Positions 23,099 to 35,180 of a DNA stretch of 64,000 nucleotides are shown piece by piece. Position 1 is the stretch's first letter; every line of letters begins with the position of its first letter. The translations under genes and the position numbers were made by a program. A model generated the notes under the pieces. It saw only the letters and a list, made by a program, of their open reading frames with translations, searched no databases and was not told where the DNA came from. The stretch covers positions 53,575,372 to 53,639,371 of the forward strand of contig CM018682.1 in the NCBI GenBank assembly GCA_009363875.1, written 5' to 3'. The DNA comes from Mikania micrantha (taxonomy: Eukaryota; Streptophyta; Magnoliopsida; Asterales; Asteraceae).

Positions 23099-26000
23099 TC
23101 ATTCTTTGTCTTCAGCTTTGTCATCTTCTTTGTCTTTGACTCCGCTGGATTCTCCAATCTCTTCACTAACAATATTATCCACCACTCTTATAACAACTAA
23201 ACGTGGTATCTTTGCAATCCTTTCAGCTTCAATCTTTGCATCTCTTTCATCTTGTTCCTTCTGCACTTGCATCAATTCAGTATAAAGATAATTCACATCA
23301 TCCCAATTGCAACCAGAATGTATACCCAATGTATAACACATCCTTGCAATGGTTTGATATTGAATTGCCAAATCTTTAAAGCTCACTCCAACATCATGAT
23401 AACCAACATCTGCATAAATCTCTGCAGTGTCAAGTAAAGCAACATCATCTTTTGAGCAATTCACAATCCATACAGGATCGAGCATCCAAATTACCCTCCA
23501 ATTATCATCCTGTTTCAAAAGAATTACACCTTGTGATGTTCTCTCATCATAGAACCAGAACTTGAAGTAAGGATTCCAGTTCTGTTCAATCTTTCGGAGT
23601 CTTGGTCTTTTAAAAACTTTAGGCTTCACATAATCATGAAATCTTTCTCTGAATTGAGGCGATAATAAACTCCATCCAGTTCTTGCTTCTTTCCTTAACA
23701 AATTGTCAAAAATTTCATTATGTCGAGTCTGAATGGGCTTTTTTATCTTCAATCTTGAAAGATCTTTACACTCGAATGCAGTTAAACTCATCAGATCAGA
23801 AGCTTTGCCAAAGTATTGACATCCATCTATTCGTTTCACAACATAACATCCTTTGTCTGTCAAACTACCTGGAATATTATGAAAATAACCATAACTAACA
23901 ATCCTTCCAATCATTTTAGATTTAGATCCAATCTTGAACTTTTTAGATTGTCTAGTCAGGTTTTCTGAATCTTTGTCTTCTAGAACTTCAGTCATTATCT
24001 TGAATACATGTAGATTATCAATGATATACCTTTTCTCTCCTTCAAGTTCATTCCAGAAATCCATGTAAGTCTTTTCTCTAAGCGGATCCAATGTTGATCT
24101 AGAAAAACTTCCAGCTTCAAACATTTTCTTCATAGTGTTTAGATTCAACAACTCTTCATCAATGACATCTTTCTCATAATCAGACACATCCATATCTTCA
24201 TCTTCTTCAAAATCAAAGATCAACTCATCATCATTCTCAAAGAAGTCTTAGTTCAAAATGTGAATATCCTCCAACAATCTCCCCTTCTTCTAACTCTTGA
24301 TTAACTTGAATCTCAAAAATATTTCTCTGCAAATCAATGTTAGAATGCAATTTGAATAAATCCAGAAAAGTAGGCAGAGAATAATCAATAACAGTCTCAG
24401 GATGTTCTATTCCATCTAAATCTTCAAATTCAACATAAGTACAATCCCTGACTCTATCAGATGATACAAAAACTAACAGGAACAACATCAGTAGCAATCT
24501 TTGAAGGAGAATAAACCACTATAGCACCTGAAACAGAATCCAAAGCACCAGAAACACCAACTACTCCACCAGCACCATTCTCATCATCATCATCATCATC
24601 ATCATGAACAGTCATATCAGGATGTTCATCAACATCAGAATCACCATAATCCAACTTCTCTTCTTCATCCTCCTCCTCTTCCACTATCTTCTCTTCATCT
24701 TCATCATCCACATCTACCACCACCTTTTCAACTCCTGATCCTGAAGCCTCAGTAGTTGTCATCTTTTCTTCCAACTCCTTCATCTTGAATCTCAAATCAG
24801 TGTTCTCATTCTTGAGTTCGATGATGTCTTCAGACTGAAGTTTAATAAAGAATTCCAACTCAGAAATCTTTTCTTGCATTTTCTTTTTCTCAAGAAGTTC
24901 TTCTTCTCTCCACTTCACCATTAGAGACATTTGAGCCTTTAACTCATCCAGTTCACTTGTAGTAGAAGAAAAAGGTTTATCAGCAACATTCTTTTCCTTT
25001 TCCTTCTTATAACTTTCAAACTCTTTGGATAACATGGATAATCTTCTTTTAAGATCAGTGTCATCGTAATTAACAGTGAAGTTAATATCTCCCAGATCAT
25101 CCAAACTTGAAAATAAACCATCTTTAGCTGTAGAGTCTTGATGAAATGGAGTCTCAGGCACTGAAGTGGTAACTGTAGTAGAATCAACAAACGATGGCAT
25201 GAATGTAGCTACATTTACAAACTTTGGAGTTTGTAAAGTAAAAACCGGAATAGAAGCCGAAACAGTAGAAACAGACTCAAAACCTGTAGAAGTAGCCATA
25301 GAAACAGAAGAAACAGGAACAGAAGAAGTCATAACAGATGAAGACACAATGGTCTTAGTAGTCTTTGACTTCTGCTTATACGGTCCTCCTTTCGCCATTC
25401 TTTTCTTCCTTTTAGGCTTTGATGATTCAGGCTCTTCGGTTACAAAGCTGGGATCAATTCTTTCCTCCCTTTCTTCTTCAGCTTGCTTGGCAAATTTCTT
25501 CTTTAACCTTCTAACCATCTGATTCCCCTCTTGAACCATCTCATACTCTGATTCTATATCAGAAGACTCTTCACCCTCTTCATCATCAGCAGCCTCTGTC
25601 TGTTGTGCAGAAATATCAATATCAACCGGCTCCTGTGAGCTCGGTTCCTGAGAAGATTGAGTCTGTGGTGTAGACCTGGAAGATTGACCTTTATCTTTCC
25701 TAATTTGTTGTCTTGGAGGAGGTGGAGGTGGTGCCTGATGATCATCATCACCAACAACTTCAGAATCAGATCCAGAATCTGCATGCCTCCATGCATCATC
25801 ATCAGGAGCAACATAATTTGCCCTGGCACAATGACCTATCAAGTCTTTCTCCAATATATCTTCTCCACTTCGTTGATACACTCTGACCTGACCCAAACTG
25901 GAATCAGTCATGTGTTTTAACTTCAGCAAGTCTCCAGCTTCCCTCGGTAACAACCCTTCCGGCAACCTCTCGTCAATCAACATCTGCACGAATCTAGGAT

Positions 26001-26589
26001 ACATATAGAACCTATCCTTAGCCTTCGTGATGTTATCTGACATATATCGGAATATCATTCTTGAAAAATTGAACGGTTTGTTCAATATGAGAGCCACCAT
26101 AGCTGATCGCATCAGATCTCGTAACTCATCAAACGTGCCTTTCCTCATGCTCAGGCAGTGTAGCAGCACGTGTGCTAAAAACTTGTATTGAAGAGGAAGC
26201 TTGCCCTTCTTCACCGAAATGGAGTTGTAAGCTCCAAAGTATCTGATACGTAAGAAGCATCTCTTGATACACTTCTCTGGTATAATAGTCATACCATCTG
26301 GTTCTCCACCAAACTGTAACACTCTTCTAATATTAGCCTCGGATATACGAAGTGCTTGTCTCAGCACATTCGCATCAATCACATAAGTATCATCAACAGA
26401 AATAACTCGAGCTAACTCCCAGAAACTCTGAATATGTGATCGGTAAATCTGAACAGAGCTGGAGATGGCATAATAAATCCTCGATCGTCGAAGAAACTCG
26501 ATCATCGGACGAAATTCTTGACGATTCCTCGTCGTAGGATCCAGATACGCACAAACATTATGTTTGTCACCGAAAGTTAAGTTCGCCAT
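23099..26589 (-). CDS. Extra 3' ORF of copia B (two frameshifts)
   Basis: Start at ATG 26589 (MANLTFGDKHNVCAYL), directly after a splice-acceptor-like GATTGTAG; the frame is also open to an ATG at 26613. Three pieces: 26589-24457 (710 codons), 24497-24237 and 24223-23099 (374 codons), each in a different frame. Residues 1-270 hold the shared module (IQSFWELARV, FNFSRMIFRYMSDNITK, MYPRFVQMLIDERL); then a Gln/Pro/Ser and acidic segment; a coiled coil near 520-620; an Asp/Glu run encoded by an ATC repeat at about 24583-24610; then a C-terminal domain with KFKIGSKSKMIGRIVSYGYF and KIEQNWNPYFKFWFYDE. No signal peptide, membrane span or cysteine-rich ectodomain, so not envelope-like in composition. 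Function unknown. It occupies the env-like position of Sireviruses. Confidence 0.82.
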
Positions 26590-26615
26590 TTCTACAATCA
26601 GAAATAAAAACAATT
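26590..26615 (-). promoter_or_regulatory. Candidate 3' splice site before extra ORF of B
   Basis: Minus strand TTTTTATTTCTGATTGTAG followed by AAATG. A long T-rich tract leads to TAG (AG at 26592-26593), three bases from the ATG. Confidence 0.5.
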
Positions 26616-26689
26616 AGAAACAAAAATTAATAAAAAATTAACAAAATTAAAAAAATTTCTAAGTATAGAGACCAGCGAACCTAATTCCT

Positions 26690-27570
26690 GAGACGAACCT
26701 AATGCCAGGCGAACCTAAGTTAAACGAACCTGTTATCTAGACAAACCTTTTTTAACGAACCCTTTGATGAATGAACCTTATCCTGAACGAACCTTCTGAT
26801 GAACGAACCTTCTGATGAACGAACCTCAGAATGAACGAACCTTCAAACTAAAGAACCTATTGGTCAAACGAACCTTGACCAAAAAGGTTCGGTTCATTTG
26901 AAATACATAGGTTTGCCACGAACCTATCAGATTCAGACGAACCTTCAAGGTTCGGCAAACCTTGGTTCATTCAACGAACCTGTTCATCTAGCGAACCTTT
27001 TCCAATTTTCAAATCAAATTTTAAAAACTTTGAATTTGATGATAAAAATCATATATCCAAGTTCGAAACACACTGATGAACAACATTAACAAAAACAATT
27101 TGTCCAGAACTTAGAATTTAACTGGTTTTAATTCAATTAAACAGGTTCGATCTAAAAATCCTAAAATCTCTCAGATCTCTCAAATTAGCCGGTCAACTTT
27201 AATAATTTCTACCTAGAAATGATCAGCAAATGATTCTGAGTCTAAAGAAATCAACGAAAAGTTCTGGGATGCCCTAAATTGAAAATCGAAAAAATCAGAT
27301 CTTGCAGGTTCGCGAAAGTGAAATCAGATGAAAGTGACGAACCCTTCTGACGAACCCTGTATTTATATTCACGAACCTTATCAGACGATCCTTTCACCGA
27401 ACCTTTTTCTGCGAACCATTTCAGCGAACCATTTCACACGAACCTTTTCAACGAACCATCTCAAACGAACCTAGCAAGCGAACCTAGCTATCAAATTTAG
27501 CCCGCGAACCTAACCAGCGAACCTAGCTAGCGAACCTTTTCCACGAACCTTTATCAGACGAACCTTTTAA
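26690..27570 (-). repeat. Interspersed GAACCT array in B spacer
   Basis: GAACCT recurs dozens of times, mostly in one orientation (AGGTTC in the sense strand), spacing 10-40 bases, in variable context. It lies just upstream of the extra ORF start. Confidence 0.78.
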
Positions 27571-28714
27571 AAATTTTATTTTTCTTTAAATTTCGAAACA
27601 AATTCATGTTTAATTGTTCCAAAGTCAAACAACTAATCAAAAATTATTGATTTAACATCAGATAAAATAAAATCTTTTTGTAATATTTTTAATTTTTAGA
27701 ACAATTAAACTACAAATTTAACAAAACTAACTACACTAAGAAAAATAAAATCTTTTTGGTTGAGAAAGATCCAGACATGAGATCATATTATTTTACAATT
27801 TTCAACTCATCTGTTTGTATTAATTAATAGATTTAATTTCAAATTACAAGTCCAAGATGATTGTAAGTATACTTATCCTTTCAAGTTTAATTACTTAGTC
27901 AAGAAATCAGTTTAAACAATATTATCAAAACACTTTAAAATAATCCATTTACTTGAACACATCCCCGATTTGTGAATAACTAATCAAACATAAATGTTCT
28001 TAAAACTTATTATTTCAATTTTAACCAGTCTGATCATGCAAAAATAAAGCAGAATTTCTTTTTGAAAATAACAAAATAGAAAACAATTTGAATTTGTTCA
28101 AAATTTTGGAATCAAGGTTGATACTTACGTATGCTCAAATGATCCAGAAAATGAACTAAACAATAATTTAAGATTAAGCTTTTAACAATCAGTTCTATAT
28201 TTTCATATACATAGAGATTGTCCAAATCTTAATCAGAACCAAGAAAACAAATATGAATTGTTTAAAGCTATAACAATCAGGTCGATACGTAAGTATACGC
28301 AAAGAATGTTCCAGCTTTAAACTAAAATAAAAGAAAAACAAAATCAGAATTTCTTTTAAAAATTAAACACATGATCAAACTAGTACTTTGACTTTTTGTT
28401 CAAGAAACATTTTGTCAGAAAAATTACCACTCTTTTAGGACAAAACTAAGTACTGTATTCTAAGCATTTGTTTCTTATAAAGTATAATCAAAACTTTGTT
28501 TAAACTTATCCTAACTAAGTTATAAACCTACTTTCACATCATACTTAATACTTGTAATTATTTTTAATTTTTCATAATACATACAGATATGTTTCCAATT
28601 GCAAATAATGTACTATCATTTCTCACTAGGTCAAATCAATTTCTCAGATTTTTAATTTTTTAATGTTTTTGTGTTTTTGGTTTTTCAAATGTTTTTGTAT
28701 TTTTCACGAATTTT

Positions 28715-28722
28715 CTCCCCCT
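28715..28722 (-). other. Internal PPT-like motif after B pol
   Basis: Minus-strand AGGGGGAG at the same relative site as 5529-5536 in H. Confidence 0.55.
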
Positions 28723-28789
28723 AAAAACCAAAACACAAAAGAAGAAAAATTAAAATATCTGATGTTAATTCAATAAATTTGATTACGAA

Positions 28790-31051
28790 GGAAGTTGATT
28801 CTTGATTACCTCACCCATGACCCTGATCCCATTTAATTTGAGTAGATACTCAAAACGTTGTTTGTCAAAGGCCTTGGTGAGAAGGTCTGCCCTTTGCTCA
28901 TTGGTGTGTATTTTCACCACATCAATCAGTTTTTTTCATAGCAATCGCATATAAAATGAAACCGAATATCAATGTGTTTGGAACGTGAATGATACACTGG
29001 ATTCTTGGTAATAGCAATAGCAGCCTCGTTATCAACATGAATCGGGGTAGTTTGAAAATCCAGTCCATAGTCTCTCATCTGTTGTTGTATCCACAAAACT
29101 TGGGAACAACAACTGGCAGCTGCTACATATTCAGCTTCACATGTAGATGTAGCAACAGATGTCTGCTTCTTACTCTGCCATGAGACTAACCTTTTCCCCA
29201 AAAACTGAGCACCTCCAGTTGTAGATTTGGCATCAGTCTTACATCCTCCATAATCAGAATCACTATAAGCATGGAAGGAAAAGTTATCATCCTTAGGATA
29301 CCACAGACCGGTGTCTGGTGTACCCTTCAGATAACGAAGAATCCTCTTGACTGCAATCAGATGAGAAACTTTAGGCTTAGATTGATGGCGAGCACATATA
29401 CTTGTAGCGAATACAATATCCGGTCGTGAGGCAGTCAAATACATCAAGCTCCCGATCATTCCACGGTATAACGTAGCATCAATTAGCTCCCCCTTAATAT
29501 CAGGCTCAATCCCATGATTAGGCTGAATGGGCGTGGAAATGGGTTTACAATCAAGCATGCTAAAACCTTTTAACACGTCTTGAATGTATTTTGTCTGATG
29601 AATGAAGATTCCTTCATCAGTCTGATCAATTTGTAAACCCAAAAAGAACTTAATGTCTGACATGGCACTCATCTCGAACTTCTCAATCATAACCTCTTTA
29701 AATTCCAAGCACAACTGTTCATCAGTAGACCCAAAGATGATGTCATCTACATAAATCTGAACAAGAAGAATGTCCTTGTCCTTTTCTCGATAAAACAGTG
29801 TCTTGTCAATCTGACCCCTATTGAACCCGTGTTCAATAAGGTGAGTCGAGAGAGTCTCATACCAAGCTCGAGGAGCCTGATGAAGACCGTACAGTGCTTT
29901 GTCAAGGAGGTATACCTGATCCCTGTGGATAGGATCCTCAAAGCCAGTGGCTGACAAACGTACACTGTCTTCTTCAATGATCCATAGAGGAATGCAGACT
30001 TAACATCCAGTTGAAACACCTTAAACTTCTTGTGGGCAGCAAAAGCCAGAAAAAGTCTTATTGCTTCTAACCGCGCCACTGGTGCAAATACTTCGTCATA
30101 ATCAATCCCTTTGATTTGTTTGAATCCATGAACAACTAAATGCGCCTTGTTCCGAACAATCACGCCTCTGTCATCTCTCTTACACCGTAACACCCATCTG
30201 GTGCCTATCTTCTTCTCACCCTTTGGCAAATCCACTAAATGCCATACTCCCAGTTTCTGAAACTGATATAGCTCCTCTTGCATGGTCTCCACCCAGGCAG
30301 GCTCACACAGTACCTTAGTTACAGACTTTGGCTCAATCTGAGAAATAAATGCAGAATGCATCCATAACTCTTGAGTCCCATGAGTTCTTTCCAACTCAAC
30401 ATACAAACTATCTGCATTTGCCACTTGATTTCTGGTCTGTACTCCTACAGACGGATTTCCAATGATCTGCTCCACAGGATGATTCACATGGACTCTAGTC
30501 ATTAGCACTTGCGGGATTCCAACATCATGATCAAGATTTGTAATATTCTGATCTACATCTTGATCATGAGAAACTGCATCTTCAAAAATATCCTGATCAT
30601 CCTCCGATGACCAGTCATCATTAACTGCTTCAAAAGTGCCTTCCTCAGTTGGATGATTATCATCAACCTGATGAGAAAGTCCTTGATCTTCAGAATTTTG
30701 TAAGTCATATAACATCTGCAAAGATATTTCATCATCAGTAACATTAGGAGACAAGTTAAAAGACTCAAAAAGTTTATCATAGTCGAAAAGCCAATTTGGA
30801 CCTTTGCCTTCAGGTATAGGTGTATGTCTTTGAACATCCACATTATACCAGAGTTCCACAACACCCGTGCGTTTGTTAAACACGCGTTTGTTGGGTAGGC
30901 TGTACCCAAGAAAGAAACCTTCTTCAACCTTAGTTGAATTTAGCATCTTTCTTAAGCATGATACAAGGACCCCCAAAAGGTTCCAAGTGTTCCAAATTCG
31001 GTTTTCGATTTTGAAGAAGTTCATAGCAAGTCTTATTGTGTCGTTTGACAA
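28790..31051 (-). pseudogene. Copia B integrase end, RT and RNase H
   Basis: Two long frames. 31051-29747 (434 codons) covers the end of integrase (GFFLGYS), the linker, FISQIEPKSVTKVLCEPAWVE and RT fingers with FQLDVKSAFLYG. 29957-28926 (343 codons) covers the RT palm with YVDD at residues 69-72, FFLGLQIDQTDEGIFIHQ, and RNase H with YSDSDYGGCKTDAKSTTGG and CEAEYVAAASCC. A frameshift near 29950 separates them. A one-base change in an A run at about 28930 truncates the RNase H tail, which otherwise continues to about 28790. Confidence 0.9.
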
Positions 31052-32114
31052 TCAGCACTCGATTGAGAGTAAAACAGGCGGTCGCTACGGCTTCACTCCA
31101 GAAAGTAATTGGCAGCTTCGAATCAGCGAGCATAGTTCTAGCAGACTCGATCAATGTACGATTCTTTCTCTCAGCTACACCGTTCATCTGTGGTTCATAC
31201 GGTGCACTGAACTGCTGCTGAATGCCCTTTGAATCACAAAATGCTTCCATGTTCTGATTCTTGAATTCTGTCCCATTGTCTGATCGAACACACCTAACCC
31301 TCAACTTGTACAAAGTCTCCAATCTGTTTACCAACAAAACAAAATTTTCATAAGTTTTAGATTTAAACTTTAAGAACATTACCCATGAAAATCTAGAAAA
31401 ATCATCGGTCACAACAAAACAATATGATTCACCACCGATACTCTTCACATTAATCGGTCCAAACAGATCCATGTGAAGTAGTTCCAATGGTTTATCAATA
31501 GAAAACACTGTTTTGGACTTATGTGACCTCCTCTTCTGTTTACCCTTTTTACAAGAAACACACACATCAGGTAATTTGAAATGTTTAACCGGTACACCAT
31601 CAACCAAGTGATTGTATACAAGATGATTCATCTTTCTGATGTGTATGTGACCCATCCGTCTGTGCCAAGACCGAGTATCCTGCTCTGTGGACTTCGACAC
31701 CAGACACGTCTCAACCTTGTTTACCGTCTCTACATTAGCCATGTCTAAAACATACAAATCTTTACATCTATCAGCAGTCATCAGAATCCAGTCATCAGGA
31801 ATCTTAATTCCTTGTTTGAGCACATAGCATTTCTTATCATCAAACAACACCTGATAACCTTTATCACTAATCTGTGATACACTCAAAAGATTGTTAGTTA
31901 ACTCCTTGCAATTCACATTGTCAAAGGAAACTTTACCATTAGTCAAACTACCACTCATTGTAATCTGACCACCTTTGTCATCTGCAAAGTTAACATAACA
32001 TCCTTTTGTCTCCCTGAAATCTTTCAGCAATCCTAACTCTCCTGTCATGTGCCGTGAGCATCCACTATCAACAATCCATCGACTGTTGATATGGCCCATG
32101 AATGCCACCTGCAC
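30930..32114 (-). CDS. Copia B protease end and integrase
   Basis: 394-codon frame. Protease active site WIVDSGCSRHMTGE at the start; HHCC domain SWHRRMGHIHIRKM...CVSCKKGKQKR; catalytic core MDLFGP, RSDNGTEFKN, VAERKNRTLIESARTM. It ends at a frameshift near 30950, after which the integrase C-terminal part continues in the 31051-29747 frame. Confidence 0.9.
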   Translation of the reverse strand: MQVAFMGHINSRWIVDSGCSRHMTGELGLLKDFRETKGCYVNFADDKGGQITMSGSLTNGKVSFDNVNCKELTNNLLSVSQISDKGYQVLFDDKKCYVLKQGIKIPDDWILMTADRCKDLYVLDMANVETVNKVETCLVSKSTEQDTRSWHRRMGHIHIRKMNHLVYNHLVDGVPVKHFKLPDVCVSCKKGKQKRRSHKSKTVFSIDKPLELLHMDLFGPINVKSIGGESYCFVVTDDFSRFSWVMFLKFKSKTYENFVLLVNRLETLYKLRVRCVRSDNGTEFKNQNMEAFCDSKGIQQQFSAPYEPQMNGVAERKNRTLIESARTMLADSKLPITFWSEAVATACFTLNRVLIVKRHNKTCYELLQNRKPNLEHLEPFGGPCIMLKKDAKFN

Positions 32115-32172
32115 AATAAATTAAAACAAAATTTTATCAGTACCAAAAGGGATGACTCCCGCCATTCCGGCG

Positions 32173-35100
32173 TTAAGTCTCCCCGAACAGCCTTCTGCCA
32201 TTCGATCTCGATGAACTACTTGAAGACCCATCTTCCAAGTATTCATCCTTCCTCACAAAAAATATATCATCTGACCTGTGTCTAGATTTCCAAAAAGAAT
32301 TAGAATTAACATTTTGTTTTGAAAATCTTTTACGAGAAAAATTGTCATAAAATTCATCATCAGATGATGATGTCTTTTTCAAAACTCTTTAACCTTTTGT
32401 TGGTTATTAAAAGCTTGTATTTTATGAAACATTTCCTCCTTGACCCAGACACAATCAGGATCAAATTTCCTGAGTATATTCATCTCCTGTTCACTAGGCT
32501 TTACCCTCCTAGGACTCCCACTAGAATGGATCACATGACTGTCATTAACAAATGTTTTCTTCTTGATCTTGTGATTTGGACAATTTGCTGATATGTGTCC
32601 TTTTCCTCCACAAGTGAAACACTGTCGTGTTTCTCGTGGAGTAAAAGTATGAAATATGTTGCCAGTGTCCAAATCACAGTCAGCAATGACATGACCCACT
32701 TTCCCACATCTGTAGCATTTCCTTGATGATACAGTCTTTGGTTTTAATTCATCACAACTCTTAGATGAACCCAAAGATTTGGATGCTACAGAAGGAGATA
32801 AAACCTTATTATTCAAACCCGTGGATTTTGTCTTGACATTCTTTTGAGAAATCTTTGATTTGCCCTTGTTTCCAGCCCACTTTGGTTAATCTTGTCAACA
32901 ACTTTGACAAACTTCTTGTCAATCTTTTTAGAAAATTTCTCTTGTTTTTGAAAAACTTTGCTTGACTCTCCTTTTTGTGTAGTTGAAGACTCAACAAACA
33001 CAATTGGCTTTATAGTAGAATTAGTCTTGACTTTTAGATTTGATATGGAAACAGGCTTTTGTTTAGCCACTGTTTTCCCAGCTGATTTTACTTCAGATTT
33101 TGGTTTCTAAAAAATTGGATTCATCTTCTCAACATTATTAGCTTGATTATGACCAATCATTCTTAGAATATCATTTGGATATTCAAAATCAGTGATGTCC
33201 TCGATGATAGGAGCATCATTATCAACAAATTCACTTTCATGAGATGATGAACTTTCCACATCCTCAGACACTTGATCAGACACACTTTCCTTTAAGGAAA
33301 CCGGATTAACTTCCAATTCTGGATCAAATTGTGGTCTTGATACATAACTTTGAGGATTTGGCACAGCATGAAAACCAATACCAGAAGTATCACGCGAAGA
33401 TCTTTGCATAGCCGCAAAGTAATCGATGACATATGCTGAATTCTGGTAGTTTTCAAGCTTGGCTTTGTTCAACTCAGCTTCAGATTTTGCAGCTGATAAC
33501 TCTACTTTCAACTTCTGAACTGAATCCAGATGCACAGAAACAGCATGATTATTTTGTAAAACCTTGATTTTCAAATCTTCGTTTTCTTTAGCAAGATCAG
33601 TTATCTTTTTGTCAAATGCCTTTTCTTTTGAAATCAACTTTTTATTGGCTTCTGTGCATTATCTCATATCAGAAGTTAACTGAGAGTTCATCTCTTTCAG
33701 TCTATCAATCATCTCAAGCAGATCATTATGTACCTCATTCACCTCATCAACCTTCTCCTTTCCTTTGCTAGATTCTTCTTCCAATAAATCCATGAAAGCA
33801 CCCATAAGATCATCATACTTTGTGCCCCAGTCATAACCTTCATCAGCTTGACTCACAAGTGCTTTAGAAGATGATTCTTCAGATTTCTCTTTCTTTTTCT
33901 GATAATCTTCCTTAGGCTTGAATGGATTTAGATTTCCCTGCTTCTTGGGATTCTTGCACTTTCTAGCAAAGTGACCATGTTCACCACAATTATAACACTG
34001 AGTAGATTTTGGATTGAATCCAAATTTGGTATTTCGATCAAAGGTGAATTTCTTCCCGGTCTTCTTCTCATACCGATTAATTCTGCGAATAACACTCGCC
34101 AAAGCCCACTGCGTATCTATCAGTTCCATCTCATCCTCATCAATTTGTGCATAATCTTCAAAAGTCAGATTTGCATTTCCAATTCTTCCAGCGACCTGTT
34201 CATCGTATGCACTCACCACACACAATAAAATAGACATATGATCTTTAACCGTTTCAACTGTAACCTTTCCCAAGTTAGTAGTGCTAAGCTGCACAGGAGG
34301 TGGTGTAGATTCAGACTTCTTCTCATTGATTGGACAATGTGAACTAGAACTTGTAGACACCGAAGGACTCTGATTACTTTCTGAAGTTCTGGACACAAAA
34401 GCAGTCTGTATCTTGGCAGAGGATGCAGGTGGTGTAGCAACAGAACCACCATACAAAGAAGGATCTTGTGTGACATTTACTCGCCTCGTTTTCCTTTTGT
34501 CATTCATTTCTTGTTCCTCAAGTTTCTGAATGAACTCTACCAATGTCAACCCAGGTAGATTCTCTCTCAATATGAGCACCAAGGAGTTCCATTTATCTGG
34601 TAATGCATCAGCTAAACAATCAATCTTTTCATCTTCTGAGTACCCAATACCATATTTCCTCACTTCAGTCAACAAGTGTCTGTATCTGGTGATTAAGGCA
34701 TCTAAAGTCTCATTTCCAATGATGTTAAAGTTCTCAAACTTTTTTCTGATGTCTGTAGCCTTCATCTTTTTCAGATTTGTGTTGCCTTCAACTCTAGCCT
34801 TTAATGCATTTCAAAGACTGTAAGCTGTCTTGTGTTCATCAAACTGATGCAGAATTTGATTTGGAATGGCTTGACTCAATAACCAATAAGCCTTTTTCTC
34901 CGAGTCATGCTTTTTCCTTTCATCTACATCCAGTCTTTCCAATAGTTGAAACAGATCAATACCAACCACCCTTGGTCTTTCATAAGGAGATAAGATTCTT
35001 TCCTATAAGTTTGTATGTGTGCCATTTAGATGAGTCTCAAAACGTCCTTTCCAGTTGTCATAATCAGCTAAATCCAATAGCTTTGGCACTTTATTGGTAC

Positions 35101-35180
35101 TGGCCACTTCAGTCTCGCTGATTAAAATGCTCTGAAGTTTGGAATTCTGACTGGCCATAGCAGCATACATCTCTGACATG
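32173..35180 (-). pseudogene. Copia B gag
   Basis: Starts about ATG 35180 (MSEMYAAMASQNSKLQSI). Pieces: 35180-34770 with stops near 35002 and 34812; 34765-33659 (368 codons) with the UBN2-type capsid region and knuckle CYNCGEHGHFARKC; 33637-33107 Glu/Ser-rich; 33070-32813; 32816-32379 with CYRCGKVGHVIADC and CFTCGGKGHISANC; 32382-32173 up to the protease. Three CCHC knuckles in two groups. Gag packages the RNA and forms the particle; this copy is broken at several points. Confidence 0.87.

Larger units (their letters stand above)
26616..28789 (-). other. Spacer between RNase H and extra ORF of B
   Basis: No supported gene. 26690-27570 is the GAACCT array; 27600-28790 is AT-rich and aligns well with the H spacer at 4350-5600, including repeated blocks with ACAATCAG followed by GATACGTAAGTATAC-like sequence. 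PPT-like motif at 28715-28722. Confidence 0.7.

Noticed and set aside
23099..26589. Extra ORF as a true envelope gene
   Set aside because: It lies at the env position, but no signal peptide, transmembrane helix or cysteine-rich region is visible; composition is hydrophilic and acidic.
26690..27570. CRISPR-like repeat/spacer array
   Set aside because: The repeated unit is only 6-7 bases with irregular spacing, in a plant retrotransposon; no CRISPR features.
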